Below are positions 25,013-37,479 of a stretch of 64,000 nucleotides of DNA, in pieces (the first letter of the stretch is position 1; each line of letters opens with the position of its first letter). This DNA comes from Lithospermum erythrorhizon (Eukaryota > Streptophyta > Magnoliopsida > Boraginales > Boraginaceae), in NCBI GenBank assembly GCA_019722365.1, contig JADFUC010000808.1:1-64000 (forward strand), read 5' to 3'. A program made the position numbers and the translations under genes. The notes below the pieces were generated by a model, which was not told the origin of the DNA, made no database searches, and worked only from the letters and a program-made list of their open reading frames with translations.

Positions 25013-25972
25013 TACATCGATCTTAAAGGAGTTTTGAATTCTATTCGACCAATTTGACATGGGTACACAAGAAAATGAAGTATTTCTTTTGGCTATTTTT
25101 CAAAATCAACTCAGCCAAATAAAACTCGACTGAATTTTGAGAAACATGGCTAGCAATCAAACTGAGTCGGTGCAAGATAATTATTATGTAACAAGAGATA
25201 TGTGATCATTATCACAAAACTTTCATATCGTATATTTATGCTATATGTTGTGTGCAAGAGATATATATTAACAATAAACAACTGCAAGATAATTATGTAA
25301 CGAATGTGATCATTATCACAATATCACCTACAACTCCATAGTCCATACAAAATCGGACTCTATCTAATAAGTACGTGTTGCATTTTTTTGAATTATTAAA
25401 TTCTGCACAGAATGTCAACTTTATTGACATATATATATCTTCTTTAGTTATAGTCGTCATTTTAATTTCTACTAGATGAAAAGAATAAAGATGCATTGAC
25501 CCACCGTACGGATTTGATAACGACTATTTGCTTTCTAAATGTATATCCATGGAAAGTGAGTACATGATAAAGTTGAGTTCGAAATTGTGTTTAAAATTGT
25601 TAAAATAATATATTATCATGTTTTAAAGACTTAATTTCATAGAGGCACCTTAGTTAACACGAACTTTTCAAATCAATATCCGAATCTTTTAACTTTTCAA
25701 ATGTTCATCTGAACTCAAAATTTTTTTTTATGGACACGTATGATCGTTTCAATCGATATTTAAGTGTCTTTTTACCTATCGACTTTCACTTGCTCCTTAA
25801 TCAAGTCAAGTTAGTCATATTGAAAATATTGATTTTTTAGAAAAAATTCGAAAAGGTAAGTATTCCTTATTTGTACAATCCAAATATATAAATATTTCAA
25901 AATTATCATGTTAATAGTAAGGTAAATAAGTTAAAAAATACTATATTCTAATATTCACCACAAAATATATAT
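25013..25972. other. AT-rich intergenic DNA
   Basis: No gene, repeat or RNA recognised. Runs of AT-rich sequence with stops in all frames. Confidence 0.5.
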
Positions 25973-26174
25973 TACTCCCTCCATCAATCATCCCATGAAG
26001 ATGGTCTAATTTCACTTTTTTTTTTCATTTTTCAAAATTTATTTCATTTGATCAATGTTTACATATTTAAAGAGAAATAGTCCAAATTTGAATGAATTTA
26101 ACATTAAAATATTATTTATTAAATTTTATAAGAAAAATGAAAAAATTAAATAATCTTTTGGGGTAGAGGGAGTA
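25973..26174. mobile_element. Mariner/Stowaway-like MITE, ~200 bp
   Basis: The element starts TACTCCCTCC and ends GGGAGTA, giving inverted ends of the CTCCCTCC type found in plant Tc1/mariner-derived MITEs, with TA at both borders. The interior is AT-rich and non-coding. The two arms also pair further in (AAGATGGTCTAATTTC against GAAAAATTAAATAATC-like sequence, imperfect). Confidence 0.7.
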
Positions 26175-26388
26175 TATATATAACATATTCAAGGGCATAT
26201 ATGATTAAGCTTAATTATTTACATGAGATTGTTCTACCATATGTAGTACTGATGATTCCTCGTCAATGTAAGAATATCTTTTGGCTGGTCAATTTTAAGG
26301 TACAGAAAAGTCAATAAAACCTAACTGATATGGAGAATCTCGCTTCCAATATCGGAGAAATATAACTCTATTGATAATAATGCTTAAT

Positions 26389-26635
26389 TGTTATGCAAAT
26401 ATTATGAATGTCTTGTCCACAAAGAAAGTAGATACTTGATTAGGAAGTCATTGGGGATTACTTATCACTGTGTTTACTTGGGCTTACCTTATTATAAGAT
26501 TTTGGAAGTTCTATAACAAAGAACTCATTATATCAGATTCTACATAAAAAATACAAACAATGTAAGCTATTCTTCTTTTTCCTTGTTTATTATTCTCTCT
26601 GTTTATTTACATTGTATTTAGTTATATTCATAACA
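26389..26635 (+). repeat. 5' LTR of the copia element
   Basis: 247 bp, from TGTTATGCAAAT to CATAACA. It aligns with 31,737-31,967 along its whole length. The right border is set by the following CGTTATCAGCA, the left by the target duplication TTAAT. Confidence 0.85.
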
Positions 26636-26700
26636 CGTTATCAGCAAGATCAAACTCTCCAACTGAGTATCGTAATGGCCAACCTTGTAAAAGTCGAGTT

Positions 26701-27535
26701 ATGGCCCTTGATATTTCTGGAAAGAATTATTTGCCGTGGGTGCTAGATGTTGAGATTCATTTGGATGCAAATGGTCTCGGAGATACTATAAAAGATGAGA
26801 ATGAAACTTCTGATCAAGACAAGGCAAAGGCCATGATCTTTCTTCGTCGCCATCTTCATTTAAGGATCAAAATAACATTCTCACCAAAAGATCCCTGACC
26901 TTTGGAAAATTTTAAAAAGAAAGATACGACCACCTGTAAACAGCTTATTCTCCCAAAAGCTCGTTATGGACCTGACGATTCGAGGCTTCAAGATTTTTAA
27001 AAGTGTCAAGAGTATAATTTCAAGACTTTTCAAGATTAGTTCACGCTTGAAGCATGTGAGAATATCACCGACAAAGCATATGTTAGAGAAAACATTTTCT
27101 ACTTTCACGCTACTAACGTGCTCTCGCCAGCCAGCCACACGTGAAAAAGGCTTTAAAAGATATTTGAACTAATCGCCGCTTACTAATACCGAGAAAAGTT
27201 TAGCTTCGATAAAAAATCATGAAGTCACGCCCAACTGATTCAACCTATTCCCCGAAGCTTAATGCGATAATTAAAAAACAATGAAATCAAATGCGGGTCG
27301 TGGACGTGGACGGTGAGGTGAGGCGGTGGTTTTTTCTCGCCCATCATACCATGGACGCCCATCGTATCGTGAGCGTGACATGTTTCGAACAATAATAAAA
27401 ACAAAGGATAAACTGGAGAATATATACTACCGTCATGGTAAAGACCATTGGTCACGCACTGTTGCATTCTCGAAGCATCTTGTCGATCTTTAATAAGGAT
27501 CAATGAAAACAAAAGCAAAAAAGGTGGAAACAAAC
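26701..27535 (+). pseudogene. Copia gag remnant
   Basis: An open stretch from 26,701 reads MALDISGKNYLPWVLDVEIH, the usual N-terminal gag text of this copia type. After a stop near 26,896 the match goes on in other frames: ILPKARYG (26,943 on), ENITDKAY, EKGFKRYLN, then an Arg/Gly-rich stretch and a decayed zinc knuckle near 27,425-27,480 (YYRHGKDHWSRT...KHLVDL) in which the expected Cys residues are changed. Several stops and frameshifts make it non-functional. Confidence 0.8.
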
Positions 27536-28032
27536 TTCGTGATTAGAAATGGGTGAAATTAATCACGGTCAATTCGATACCACCCACTGATGTTGACGAC
27601 TCCTAAGCAACAATAAAGAAAAGTCAATGCAAGATGAAACCATCTAGAAAAGGATGAAACCATTTAGAACTATTTGCATCTACATTTATTTCTTTGAATG
27701 TTTCTAACGGCATTTTTTTACTGACAACTTTTATGATGTTTTGTTTTTAGTTATCGTTGATGTGTTTCGATTTATCAATAATGTTTAACAACTATATTTA
27801 AATGTTACTCTCATTTATCGATTTTCTTAATTTTAAATGTTACTCTCATTTTGTATAATAAGGAACAATGAATGTCATAATCATAGTTGGTGACTTGGTA
27901 TTGTAATTATACATGTCTAGGCTAGTTTTGGCTAAGGAAAGATTTGGTATTTAAGGCCTCATAAGACACCTATCTTTCCCTAACTTACCGACGAGATTTT
28001 CTAATCACTTCCACAGGTTTTCCACCAACAAC

Positions 28033-28383
28033 ATGGATAAAGGAGAAATATGTCTTGCAGATAGTGCAACAACTCACACCATCCTAAAAGATAAGAAATA
28101 TTTTTCTTATTTGATAACACAAGAAGCAAGTGTTATTACAATATCAGGTAGTGCAAAATTGATTGAAGGCTCTGGAAGAGCTGACATATTGTTCCCTGGA
28201 GGAACACAATTTCATATTAAAGATGCATTGTATTCCTCTAAGTCTCAAAGAAACTTAATCAGTTTCAAAGACATACGCCAAAATGGCCATCACATTGAGA
28301 CGACAAGTGAAGGAGGAATGAAATTTCTCAATATTACAAGCATAATATCTGGTAAAAAGACCATGTTAGAAAGGTTACTGTAA
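28033..28383 (+). pseudogene. Copia protease/pol start remnant
   Basis: A 116-codon open stretch opens DKGEICLADSATTHTILKDK. D-S-A is the copia aspartic-protease active-site triad, and the following ISGSAKLIEGSGRADILFPG and ALYSSKSQRNLISFKDIRQNG are the usual downstream text. The frame is lost at 28,381. The following 28,460-29,180 region carries broken integrase text (WHDRL..., then an integrase-core-like stretch). Confidence 0.85.
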
Positions 28384-28459
28384 TTGTCACGTGGTCAGAT
28401 TTCACACGCATATTTCGAGTATGTAAAACACATGTCCTATCAAACCGTAAGTTTGAGAA

Positions 28460-31400
28460 TCAAGGATGAAGTCTATTGTTTGGCATGACCGGTTAGCCAT
28501 CCCGGATCAATTGAAGACGCTTTTAAAAATAATTGAAACTCTCGGGACACCCATCGAAGAAGCCCACAAATTCCTCCAATCGAAAAATTTGTATGTGTCG
28601 TAGATATTCTCGCGTAACCTATTATCGTACCTTCACCAACAAATGTGGGAAATGAATCTCCAAATTTTTGGAACGATAAGGTGATATATGCTGGCTAATA
28701 CATCAGAGCATGCTGAACATTTAGGTATTTCATAGTCCTTTATCGATGATCAACAAAGCATGGTCACACGTATTCCCTATTGCCTCCTCGTAACCCCGGC
28801 TGCTTAAGTAGGATTAGCTTCAAATTATTCGATTAAGGGCACATTTTCCTCGATTATCCAATCGTTAAGATACGGCTTGATAATGCCTATGAAGTACTCT
28901 CAAGCTTTTAATGACTATTGCTCTGGTCGATGGGAATTAAAGTTGACACCTCAGAACATGTTCATACAATAAATGGTCTTTGTTTAATCGCTTACCAAAC
29001 GCCTTTCAATTGATCGCAAGACCATTACTAGCGAGACGAAACCCCAAGCATTTTGTCGGCACGCTATACCGCATTTGCCAGCATTCGCGCACATCGTGCC
29101 AACAAGTTATCATACAACATCCCCTTTGCATAATCGTTTCAAGCTAGCCCAATATTTCCCATCTAAGAATATCAAAGTCCAAAAGATATGTCCCTATTAT
29201 TACTCCACCACAACGCACTAAGATGGGTCCTCAAGGAGGTTGGGAATTTATGTTGGTTTCTTTTGAAGTCCGTGATCCATAATAAAAGTATTTGGAACCT
29301 CAGACGGAGACTTATTTATCGCTTCGATTTGCTGATTGTAACTTCAACGAATCACAATTTCCAACATTGGGTAGAACAAGCAAAATGAGAAATATTAGTT
29401 GGAAATGAACATCATTATCTTATCTGATCCTCGTGACAAAATAATGTGTGTGAACTAGAAGTTCAAAAGATAACTTACGAGTAAAGGCTTAGCTAATAAA
29501 CTTCCAAACAAGTTTTTCCCTGACCCAAAGCGCGATCAAATCACACATACCACCAAGAAATGCTCCGAATGAATTGATGTCCTCGAATGATCTATCAGTA
29601 CTTTAATGAGTTTCAAAGTTATCAATACGAAGTTGGTAGACCAATCGGTTCCAAGAATAAGAATCCTCGAAAAAGAAAAGTAGCAATCACCATATATGGT
29701 CAAGAAGAGGATACAACAAATACCGAAGAATCTCAACTCATAACTAATAATTTGTTCTGCATACTCAGTAATTCGAAATTATAACAATAACGAGATCTCG
29801 AGCAAATTATATTAGCGAGGGATGCTGTGGAACCGAAAACGTAGATACACGCTTTAATGAGCAAATTCTCATAATATACAATAATGTTATGGATGAAAAT
29901 GAGGATCATGAACCAAAGTCTCAGATGAAATTTTACTAGAACGACAATAAAATGGAAAGAGGCAATCGAAGTCGGAATTGAAATCACTTGAACAAGGGAA
30001 AGTTTTGGACCTCGTAGTCCGGTACACCAAACGATTTAGCCTGGGGCTGATATAAATGGGTATTTAGCAAAACGAAATGAAAAGTGGCGAATTGCGAGGC
30101 ATGCAAAGTGCTCAGAGTCTTCCAAGGATTTCTTTTAAAGACATGACATTGATTACGAGGAGACATATTCTCCGGTAGTGGACGCAACTACTTTTATATT
30201 TAATTAGCCCGACAAGAGCACGGGTGACTCCGGGATGACGCTAACGGACGTTTGTCACAACTTATCTCAGAGAGTGGCACGCTTGAAAATGTCATTTATA
30301 TGAAACCCCAAAGGATTACATTTCCAAGCATACGGCCTCAAGTTCGAGAACATTTTTCTATAAAATCAATAGTCCTTATAATGATTAAAGTAGTCTGTGC
30401 GAACGCCGTATAATCGCCATAGAATATTTAACCAAAGAGGTTATAAGAATGATCTTACATGTCCTTGCATTTTCATGAAAAGATCAGGAAAAGAGTTTGT
30501 AATAATTACAGTTTATGTTGATGACTTAAATATAGTCGAACTCCCCAACTTCCAAAAGTCGTAAACCGCTTAAAGAAGCGAATTTGATATGAAAGACTTG
30601 ACAAACAAAATTTTGTCTTCGGATCCAGCAGATCACTCGAAAGTAAAAGCAATATTTGTATGTCAAGAAACTTATGTGAAAAAGCTAAAATAATTTTTAT
30701 GGATAAGTCACATCCATCGAAAGACCCTCGATGGTCATGGGAAGTCACTGATGCTAACAAAGACCTATTCAAACCTGTGAGAAAATAACGAAGAACTATT
30801 TGGTCCTGAAGTACCTTATTTAAGTGCTATTGGAGCACTAATGTATCTCACAACATACGTAAGACCGTACATATCATTTGTTGTTAATCTATTAGCAAGA
30901 TATAGTTCTGCACCAACTCAAAGGCATTGAAATGGAGTTAAACAAATTATTCGATACCTGTAGGTACAATGGAGGATCGTTTCTATTCAAATACCTCCAA
31001 ATTGATTAATCGATATGCTTTTAAGGGATATCTATCCGATTCTCATAATGGAAGATCACGCATCGATATTTATTCATTAGCCGCGGAACGCTATTTTCCA
31101 TGGCTTATCTATTAAACAAACTATTTCAGCTTACATCATCGAACTACGCCGAATATTGAAATACACGGCAAGTCGTGAATGCGCTTTTGGCTAAACCGTG
31201 ATCCATCATATTCAAAATGCGGTGGATTATTATCTAAAAAGTCGGGTCTCGACTTAATTCGTATTTAAGATAATTTCCGCATGTATTACACGCTAAAGCG
31301 AAGGATATATCAAAAGGAGATGTAACAAAAGCATATTTCACCAAAATTCTTTCTTCTTCACCTACGATCTTCAGTTAATGGCGAATCGATATCCAAATCA

Positions 31401-31560
31401 ATTTGATCTGTGATAATCTCAAGAAATATATTCACTAAATCACTTCCTACTCAACATTCGGTAAAGTTATCCAAAAGATGGGACTACGCCGACTATGGAT
31501 GTCGAGCGACGCGTCAGCGAGGGGGGAGTTAATACGCTTGTACTCTTTTTCCTTAAATCG
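28460..31560 (+). pseudogene. Copia integrase, reverse transcriptase and RNase H remnants
   Basis: Decayed text in several frames. Recognisable pieces are WHDRL near 28,480 (integrase zinc-binding region), GRPIGSKNKNPRKRK near 29,637 (integrase-RT linker typical of copia), VYVDDLNI near 30,512 (reverse transcriptase active site with YVDD intact), and SAIGALMYLTT...RPYISFVVNLLARYSS near 30,825-30,910. RNase H text follows, ending with KMGLRRL-like sequence near 31,475. Stops and indels are spread along the whole stretch. Confidence 0.82.
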
Positions 31561-31736
31561 AGGTTTTGTCCCAAATAGATTTTTCCGATATAAGTTTTAA
31601 TGAGACAACATTATGTTTACGCTGGCATTAACGTGACTTCTTTTCCTTCATCGGGCTTTTATCCCTCGTACTCAAGTTTTTCCTAGTAAGGTTTTAATGA
31701 TGCATATTTTAGTTAATTAGACATCCAAGTGGGCGC

Positions 31737-31967
31737 TAAGCAGGAAATATACATGATGTCTTGTCCACCAAGCAAAGTGGGGACATTTGATTAGGAAATC
31801 ATTGTGCTAATTGCTTACCAAGCTACTTGGGCTTACCTTACGATCAGATCTTGAAGCCTACTCATTATATTGTATTCTACATAACAACACAAACAATAAA
31901 AGTTATTCGTCTCCTTGTTTATTATTCTCTATGTTTATTTACATTATATTTAGTTATATTCATAAAA
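31737..31967 (+). repeat. 3' LTR of the copia element
   Basis: About 231 bp, aligned to the 5' LTR from its ATGTCTTGTCCAC block onward. The right border is fixed by the TTAAT duplication. The first bases (TAAGCAGG) have diverged from the 5' copy's TGTTATGC. Confidence 0.8.
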
Positions 31968-31972
31968 TTAAT

Positions 31973-33928
31973 AAATTTCTGTAACTTGCAAAATTAAATG
32001 TGGCTAATTACTTATTCAATTTGCCTTTTGATTGAGTCTAAAGTAAGGAATACAATTTCAATCCAACCCCATAGTATAATTTAACTTAGTTGTATGCTTT
32101 ATATCTCATTGAGTATATTTCATGTTTTAATTTACAGGTTGAAGTCCGCTTACTGAATTTCTATGGTGAAGAGAGTTTGATCCGACGCATTATTATATAT
32201 CAAGTGAATATGAAGATAATAATATAGTTGTATTTATTGTTTGCCTCTTAGATTCAACTTCTAAATTATAATAATATTTTTATGAAATTTTTTGAAATAA
32301 TTTCTAGACATTGAGAAAACTATGATGCATGAGTAATCTTAATTTTCAAAGTCTACTATCAAAATTAAAAATTGAATGTATTTTTTTCGTTGAATTGAGT
32401 ACAATTTTACTTTTGTGTTTATCAGGTTAAAGCTAGCTTGTCAAATTCGGCCTCGTATATACTAAGACGAATAATACTTAACCCTAATAAATAAGAATGC
32501 ACATTTTTAAGTTTATAATAAATGACAATAATTATCAAGACTAAATTCCCTAACTAACGCGCCTAAAGACTAAAGTTCTACATTACACATTATCATGATC
32601 AAAAGTCACATATCATATTATTGGAGACTAAATGATCATATTAACAATTATTAACAATTAAGTCGATGGTGTTACCCTATTATTATAGATAAATAAATTC
32701 TAGATGCCGGTGTATGTGAATGTGAACAGAATAGCTAATTCGACGAGTTATATTAATGATGTAGTGCTTGAAGTATAATAACCGACAAAAGGAAAATGAA
32801 TCTATTTAGATGGACAACTTATAAAGAGCACGCTCCAAATACTTAATCTACCTATCTTGTCTAGAATAAATTCCTCTTATTATTTATATTATCATTTCTT
32901 TGCAACAATTTAATTGAATGAAGGAAAGGTATCATTCAGGCTTAATAGCCTAAGTGTATACTTATTTATTTGTGGCCAAAAACTATATGCACACTTAATT
33001 TCTACTTTTCTAGTGCGGGACAAACAAGAATATTACAAAGGTGTAAATGGTATTAATATAATATAAGTATGTCCTTTCCAAGGTAAAGTTTATTATACGG
33101 AGTAATTAAAAAGAAAAAGAATATATACTGCGATTATGCATCACCCGAATTCATAATTAAAAGATGACTTTCAGTTCTTTTGGACGTCGGTCTCTTCTTT
33201 ATTATCCCCATGCAACTTGTAGTTGAGTGTTGGCTATTTTTGGCACCTCTTAAGTTCTTATAAGAAAGAATGATTTAGTTTTTTATTATTTTATGAAATG
33301 TTTGAAATTTAATTTTAAAAATTCATATATCAGCTATCAAGTCTTTTAAAATAGACAATTTGGTCTTATCAATTTAATACTTTTATATGTTGACAACATG
33401 TCAGAGATGATATTACTTTAATTATTGAAAGGGAAAAATTCAATTCTGAACTTTCAATAAAACCATCATACTAGCGGCCCCTCGAGATCCCTGCCCTGGG
33501 ATTTCACGGAGTATGTAAATCGCAATTCTGAACTTTCATATGTCAATTGGAGGTTGTACTATTATCCTTGCCTGACATAATTCACGCTAAAATTAAAGTA
33601 ACATATTGATGTATTATAAAATTATACAAACCATAACCTCTAGCTTAATTTTCTTTAAATGTTTGACTCACTAGTTAAAAATATTTAATTTGATCCTACA
33701 TTAATTTTATTCACTATAGGGTATAGGCGAAAAAGTATCAAAGATTGAAAGAATCTTTAACTTTTTAATGTATTTAAGTATTTTATTAAGAGTATGTAAC
33801 AATATAATTTTCTTATTAAACTACAAAGTAATATGAATGAATTATTGATTAGAAAAATCGATACACTTATTGAAAAAATGATAATAGAAGTGAAACTTTT
33901 TGACAAAATTGACATGATAGAGCGCTCT
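31973..33928. other. AT-rich intergenic DNA upstream of IPT
   Basis: No gene recognised. The stretch includes low-complexity AT runs and a short GC-richer patch near 33,475-33,500. The last several hundred bases should contain the IPT promoter; only the TATA box is called. Confidence 0.5.
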
Positions 33929-33936
33929 TATAAATA
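33929..33936 (+). promoter_or_regulatory. Probable TATA box of the IPT gene
   Basis: TATAAATA followed by GCC and a CA-rich leader, 277 bases upstream of the chosen ATG. Transcription would start near 33,960, leaving a 5' leader of about 245 nt with no obvious intron. Confidence 0.55.
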
Positions 33937-34205
33937 GCCAACCTCCATTTTCTCAATTTGCAGCACAATTTCTAAGATTCATATGATTGTATCTTATAAA
34001 TGAGTATCCAATCAAACAAATATTCACACTACTTTAGCTATCAACTCTTATTAGTTGTTTTCCCACTAAATTATTCTTCAAAAAAATTGATAACAGGAAG
34101 ACTGGAAGAGTGCACATTTTTAGTTGCACCATATACTTCTTGAATTTTTTGTCAGATTTTTGCTGTCTTACAAACTTCTTAAATTTTTCTCTCTATTATA
34201 AGAGG

Positions 34206-35204
34206 ATGAACATGCAAATGTTCACAATCAGTCGAACCCAAGCTCTGCTACAAATTGCCACTGATGGCGTCGGGCTTGATCTTCAAGTCCGTCGCCATCA
34301 GACACCCTGGCAAAAAGAGAAGGTGGTAGTAGTACTGGGAGCAACAGGCACTGGAAAATCAAAACTCTCAATAGATTTAGCCACGCGTTTTCCTGCAGAA
34401 ATTGTGAATTCAGATAAAATGCAGGTCTACGAAGGCCTCGATATAGTCACCAACAAGATCACATCAGAAGAAACCAAAGGCATACCACATCATCTCCTAG
34501 GAGTCATTGATCCTAACTCTGATTTCTCATCTTCAAATTTCTGCAGCATGGCATCACTTTCCTTGCAATCTATAACAAGGCGGGGGCAGCTTCCAATCAT
34601 CGTTGGAGGGTCTAATTCATTCATTGAAGCTCTAGTTGATGATGAGCATGAAAATCAAGAATTTCAATCAAGGTATGAATGTTGCTTCCTCTGGGTGGAT
34701 GTCTCCATTCCAGTCCTGCATTCATTCGTATCAGATCGCGTTGATAAAATGGTTGAAAGGGGGTTGGTTGATGAAGTAAGGAAGATGTTCAATCTAGGGA
34801 AGGGGAAGGATTACTCTAGGGGAATTTGGAGGGCAATTGGTGTACCAGAACTAGATTACTATTTTAAAGTTGAACCGTTCTTGAGCAGAGAAGGTCGAAG
34901 CAAGCTCCTTGAAGAAGCCATAGATGAAATCAAGAACAATACATGCAAGTTAGCTTGTCGACAACTAGAGAAAATCAAAAGACTCAAGAATGAGAAAAAG
35001 TGGAAAGTACACAGGTTAGATGCCACTCAAGTATTCAGAAAACACGGCAAACACGCCGACGAAGAATGGGAGAATAGTGTGATGGATCCAAGCATTAGAA
35101 TTGTGGAAGGATTCTTGTACAATATCAGACCTTTGGTCTACAGAGATGTAATACAAATTGGACAAGCTCAAAATAGGAGGAATTTGGCTGCTGCTACTCA
35201 CTAA
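34206..35204 (+). CDS. IPT: Adenylate isopentenyltransferase (cytokinin synthesis)
   Basis: A single exon of 332 codons, the usual length and intron-less layout of plant ATP/ADP-type IPTs. The enzyme joins dimethylallyl diphosphate to the N6 of ADP or ATP, the first committed step of cytokinin synthesis; family members of this type often act in plastids. Seen here: the P-loop GATGTGKS (45-52), NSDKMQVYEGLDIVTNKIT (68-86), HHLLGV (95-100), PIIVGGSNSFIEALVDD (130-146), RYECCFLWVD (156-165) and RGIWRAIGVPE (205-215), all family blocks in order. The text is closest to Arabidopsis IPT3/IPT5 from memory. The frame is open upstream without an ATG, so the start is placed at the first ATG (34,206, MNMQMF); the next two Met codons are possible. 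The N-terminus is Ser/Thr/Arg-bearing and could be a transit peptide. Confidence 0.95.
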   Translation: MNMQMFTISRTQALLQIATDGVGLDLQVRRHQTPWQKEKVVVVLGATGTGKSKLSIDLATRFPAEIVNSDKMQVYEGLDIVTNKITSEETKGIPHHLLGVIDPNSDFSSSNFCSMASLSLQSITRRGQLPIIVGGSNSFIEALVDDEHENQEFQSRYECCFLWVDVSIPVLHSFVSDRVDKMVERGLVDEVRKMFNLGKGKDYSRGIWRAIGVPELDYYFKVEPFLSREGRSKLLEEAIDEIKNNTCKLACRQLEKIKRLKNEKKWKVHRLDATQVFRKHGKHADEEWENSVMDPSIRIVEGFLYNIRPLVYRDVIQIGQAQNRRNLAAATH

Positions 35205-36139
35205 GAAGAAAGTTTTGGTTCAAGTGTGCAATATCAAATTTACAGTTTGGGTATACTATTGATTATGCAGTTTTGTAAGTAACAAAAACATACCATAATA
35301 TTGGTACAACCAATCTCCTTTTTTTCTTGATTCAGGTCAAATACCAATAATAACAGTGACTGATACAGTCCTCTGTGTTAATGTAAAATAAATTCTATTA
35401 CTAGTAAAAACAATCCCAAGTGTGACAAGGGGGCTTTGCTTGCAATATCCTGAAAGGTTTTTTATCTCATCAACTTTTGGATATATAATGGAAGAATCTG
35501 TTCAATCAAGATGACATCAGAAGTCATTCAAAATGTTCCTCTTGAATTTCCATATATAAGTCGCATATTCCCTGTTCAGCAAAAAGCTCACTTATAGGCT
35601 CATTGAAAAGTCAAGGCAGTGAGTCTAGCTGCTTGAAACTCACCCAAATTCCAAGCTCGGCCTCTAAACTCAATGGGACATATAACTCAATTACTTAACG
35701 AGCCAAGTAAATATACAAAAAATCAAAATGGGACGTAGATTTAGGGACATTTATGGAAAAGTAATTAATAATCTTAAATTAGAATTAGGTTTAGGCTCAG
35801 GATTTTCAAGAAACATCATATAATCATAGAATAGTATTTTTAAGACCGATGGTACTATTTTACCTCAATTAAAACTTCAATCATATTTAGAAATCGGGGG
35901 ATGCATATTCATTTCTGAAAAAGATATTATTCAATGGTTTTTCTTTCATAGATAACTGCATCCCATGAATATTTTTGATATGTATATTTCAAAAAGATTG
36001 TCACATTTGACCAATTCACGAATCTCTTAATTTTCTTCTTAAATTAATATACCCTTTAAATTATAAATATTATTGAATTTTTTAAATTTTAAATTCAATT
36101 ATTTACATGTATATCAGATAACACGGTATTAGTTCTGAT
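35205..36139. other. IPT 3' flank and intergenic DNA
   Basis: The first 200 bases probably hold the IPT 3' UTR; AATAAA-like signals occur near 35,387. Nothing else was recognised. Confidence 0.45.
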
Positions 36140-36830
36140 AGGATGCTTTCTGCCCGGTTCACCGAAGTTTTTTTCATTTTTCACAGAAACCATTAGATAC
36201 ACAATCATTTCGTTCGGTAAATAAATTCGCTTGAGAAACCTGCTCGCTTATGTTTGTTTTCACAAGCTTAGTCAGTTCGATTCGGTCGATTTTTCAGTTT
36301 TATAACAATAATATAATATAAAAAGTTCTTTATTTCAAATTAAAATAAATTTCAACCACATACACCCCAAACGAAATGATATAACTCATAATGTCCAATT
36401 GGGATTGCCTACTACTGACATTAACGGATCGTTTCAAACACAATTTTAATAATAATAGATATACCAATGTTAAAAAGAAAATAATATTATAATGACATTA
36501 ACACATGAAGCAATACTGGAAGAACTTTGACATTAACAAACAATTCCAATATTCAATTAAATACATTGTGATTTCAAACTAAAATAGCATCTATGATTTC
36601 AAACTAAATAATTATAAACTAAAATATCACAAATGTAAATATTTTAAACCAAGTATATAAATTGCCCGGCTTGTTTGCCCAGTTTATGCTAAACCAAACC
36701 AATTAATTTTTGTCTCTGCTTGATTTTCTTCTTACCATTTCGATTCTTGTTTCATATTTTTCAACTCAAATCGGTAAAATTAACTGATTTCATCGGCTTT
36801 TTCAGTTTCTGAACCAACTGCTAACATCCT
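36140..36830. mobile_element. Possible non-autonomous hAT-like element
   Basis: The left edge reads AGGATGCTTTCTGCCCGGTTC and the right edge, in reverse complement, AGGATGTTAGCAGTTGGTTC, an imperfect terminal inverted repeat. Both ends are rich in GGTTC/TTCGGT text (CGATTCGGTCGATTTTTCAGTT at the left), as in plant hAT-derived miniature elements. The interior is AT-rich and non-coding. No 8-bp target duplication was seen. Confidence 0.4.
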
Positions 36831-37250
36831 TCTTGGTCTTTTGTAGGACTAGATTGAAAGAGATTTAACTGTTGAACAAAATGATTAACAGTGTGGTTCT
36901 TTACTTAGAGATGAAAAATGGAGATTCAAATCTACATGAACAAAATACCAAATGGATTTTATTTTTTTAAAATTCGAATAAATAACAATTCCTAAACTTT
37001 GAAAATAATAACAAAAATCAAGCTTCATTGCCAATTCTTTAATGTTTGACTTCAACTTATTTAGGTAAACAAAAGACCTAATCGATTAATTGTTTTTCCT
37101 TTTTCATATAATCATGTCAAAAGGGAAATCTAACAATTACGCCTTCGCGTCGAATAATAGGTAGAGCATAAAGAGAAACATTCTAGCCCTCCCACGCTTT
37201 GATGATTTTCCAAAAAATCATCACCGTATGCAACTGAAAGGTGGAGAATG

Positions 37251-37252
<2 letters not shown>

Positions 37253-37331
<79 letters not shown>
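37253..37331. repeat. (AT)n microsatellite, 79 bp
   Basis: Uninterrupted AT dinucleotide run of about 39 units. Both strands read the same; the open frames through it encode only alternating Tyr-Ile and are artefacts. It abuts the left side of the AT-rich tandem array. Confidence 0.97.
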
Positions 37332-37332
<1 letters not shown>

Positions 37333-37479
37333 GTGAATGTGGTTAGGTGTTTCTTTCATTTTTTATTAAGACTAAATTGCCCCTCCCACATGAAACTAAT
37401 TACAAAGCATATATTAATTATGAGAGTTATTTTCCCTTTGAAGCTATTATTAATATAAAAACTATTAACTAATGGCGGT

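Larger units (their letters stand above)
26384..31972 (+). mobile_element. Dead Ty1/copia retrotransposon with target duplication
   Basis: 5' LTR 26,389-26,635 and 3' LTR about 31,737-31,967 share blocks such as ATGTCTTGTCCAC, ACTTGGGCTTACCTTA, TGTTTATTATTCTCT and TAGTTATATTCATAA. TTAAT flanks both sides (26,384-26,388 and 31,968-31,972), a perfect 5-bp target duplication. CGTTATCAGCA follows the 5' LTR as the likely primer-binding region, and a degraded purine tract (near 31,725-31,736) precedes the 3' LTR. Gag, protease, integrase, reverse transcriptase and RNase H regions lie in the usual copia order, all broken by stops and frameshifts. The LTRs differ substantially, so the insertion is old. 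Confidence 0.9.

Noticed and set aside
28033..28383. Independent gene encoding a 116-residue protein
   Set aside because: The sequence is the copia protease region within a dated, decayed element.
37228..37458. Open frame encoding Tyr-Ile repeats
   Set aside because: It is a translation of the (AT)n microsatellite.
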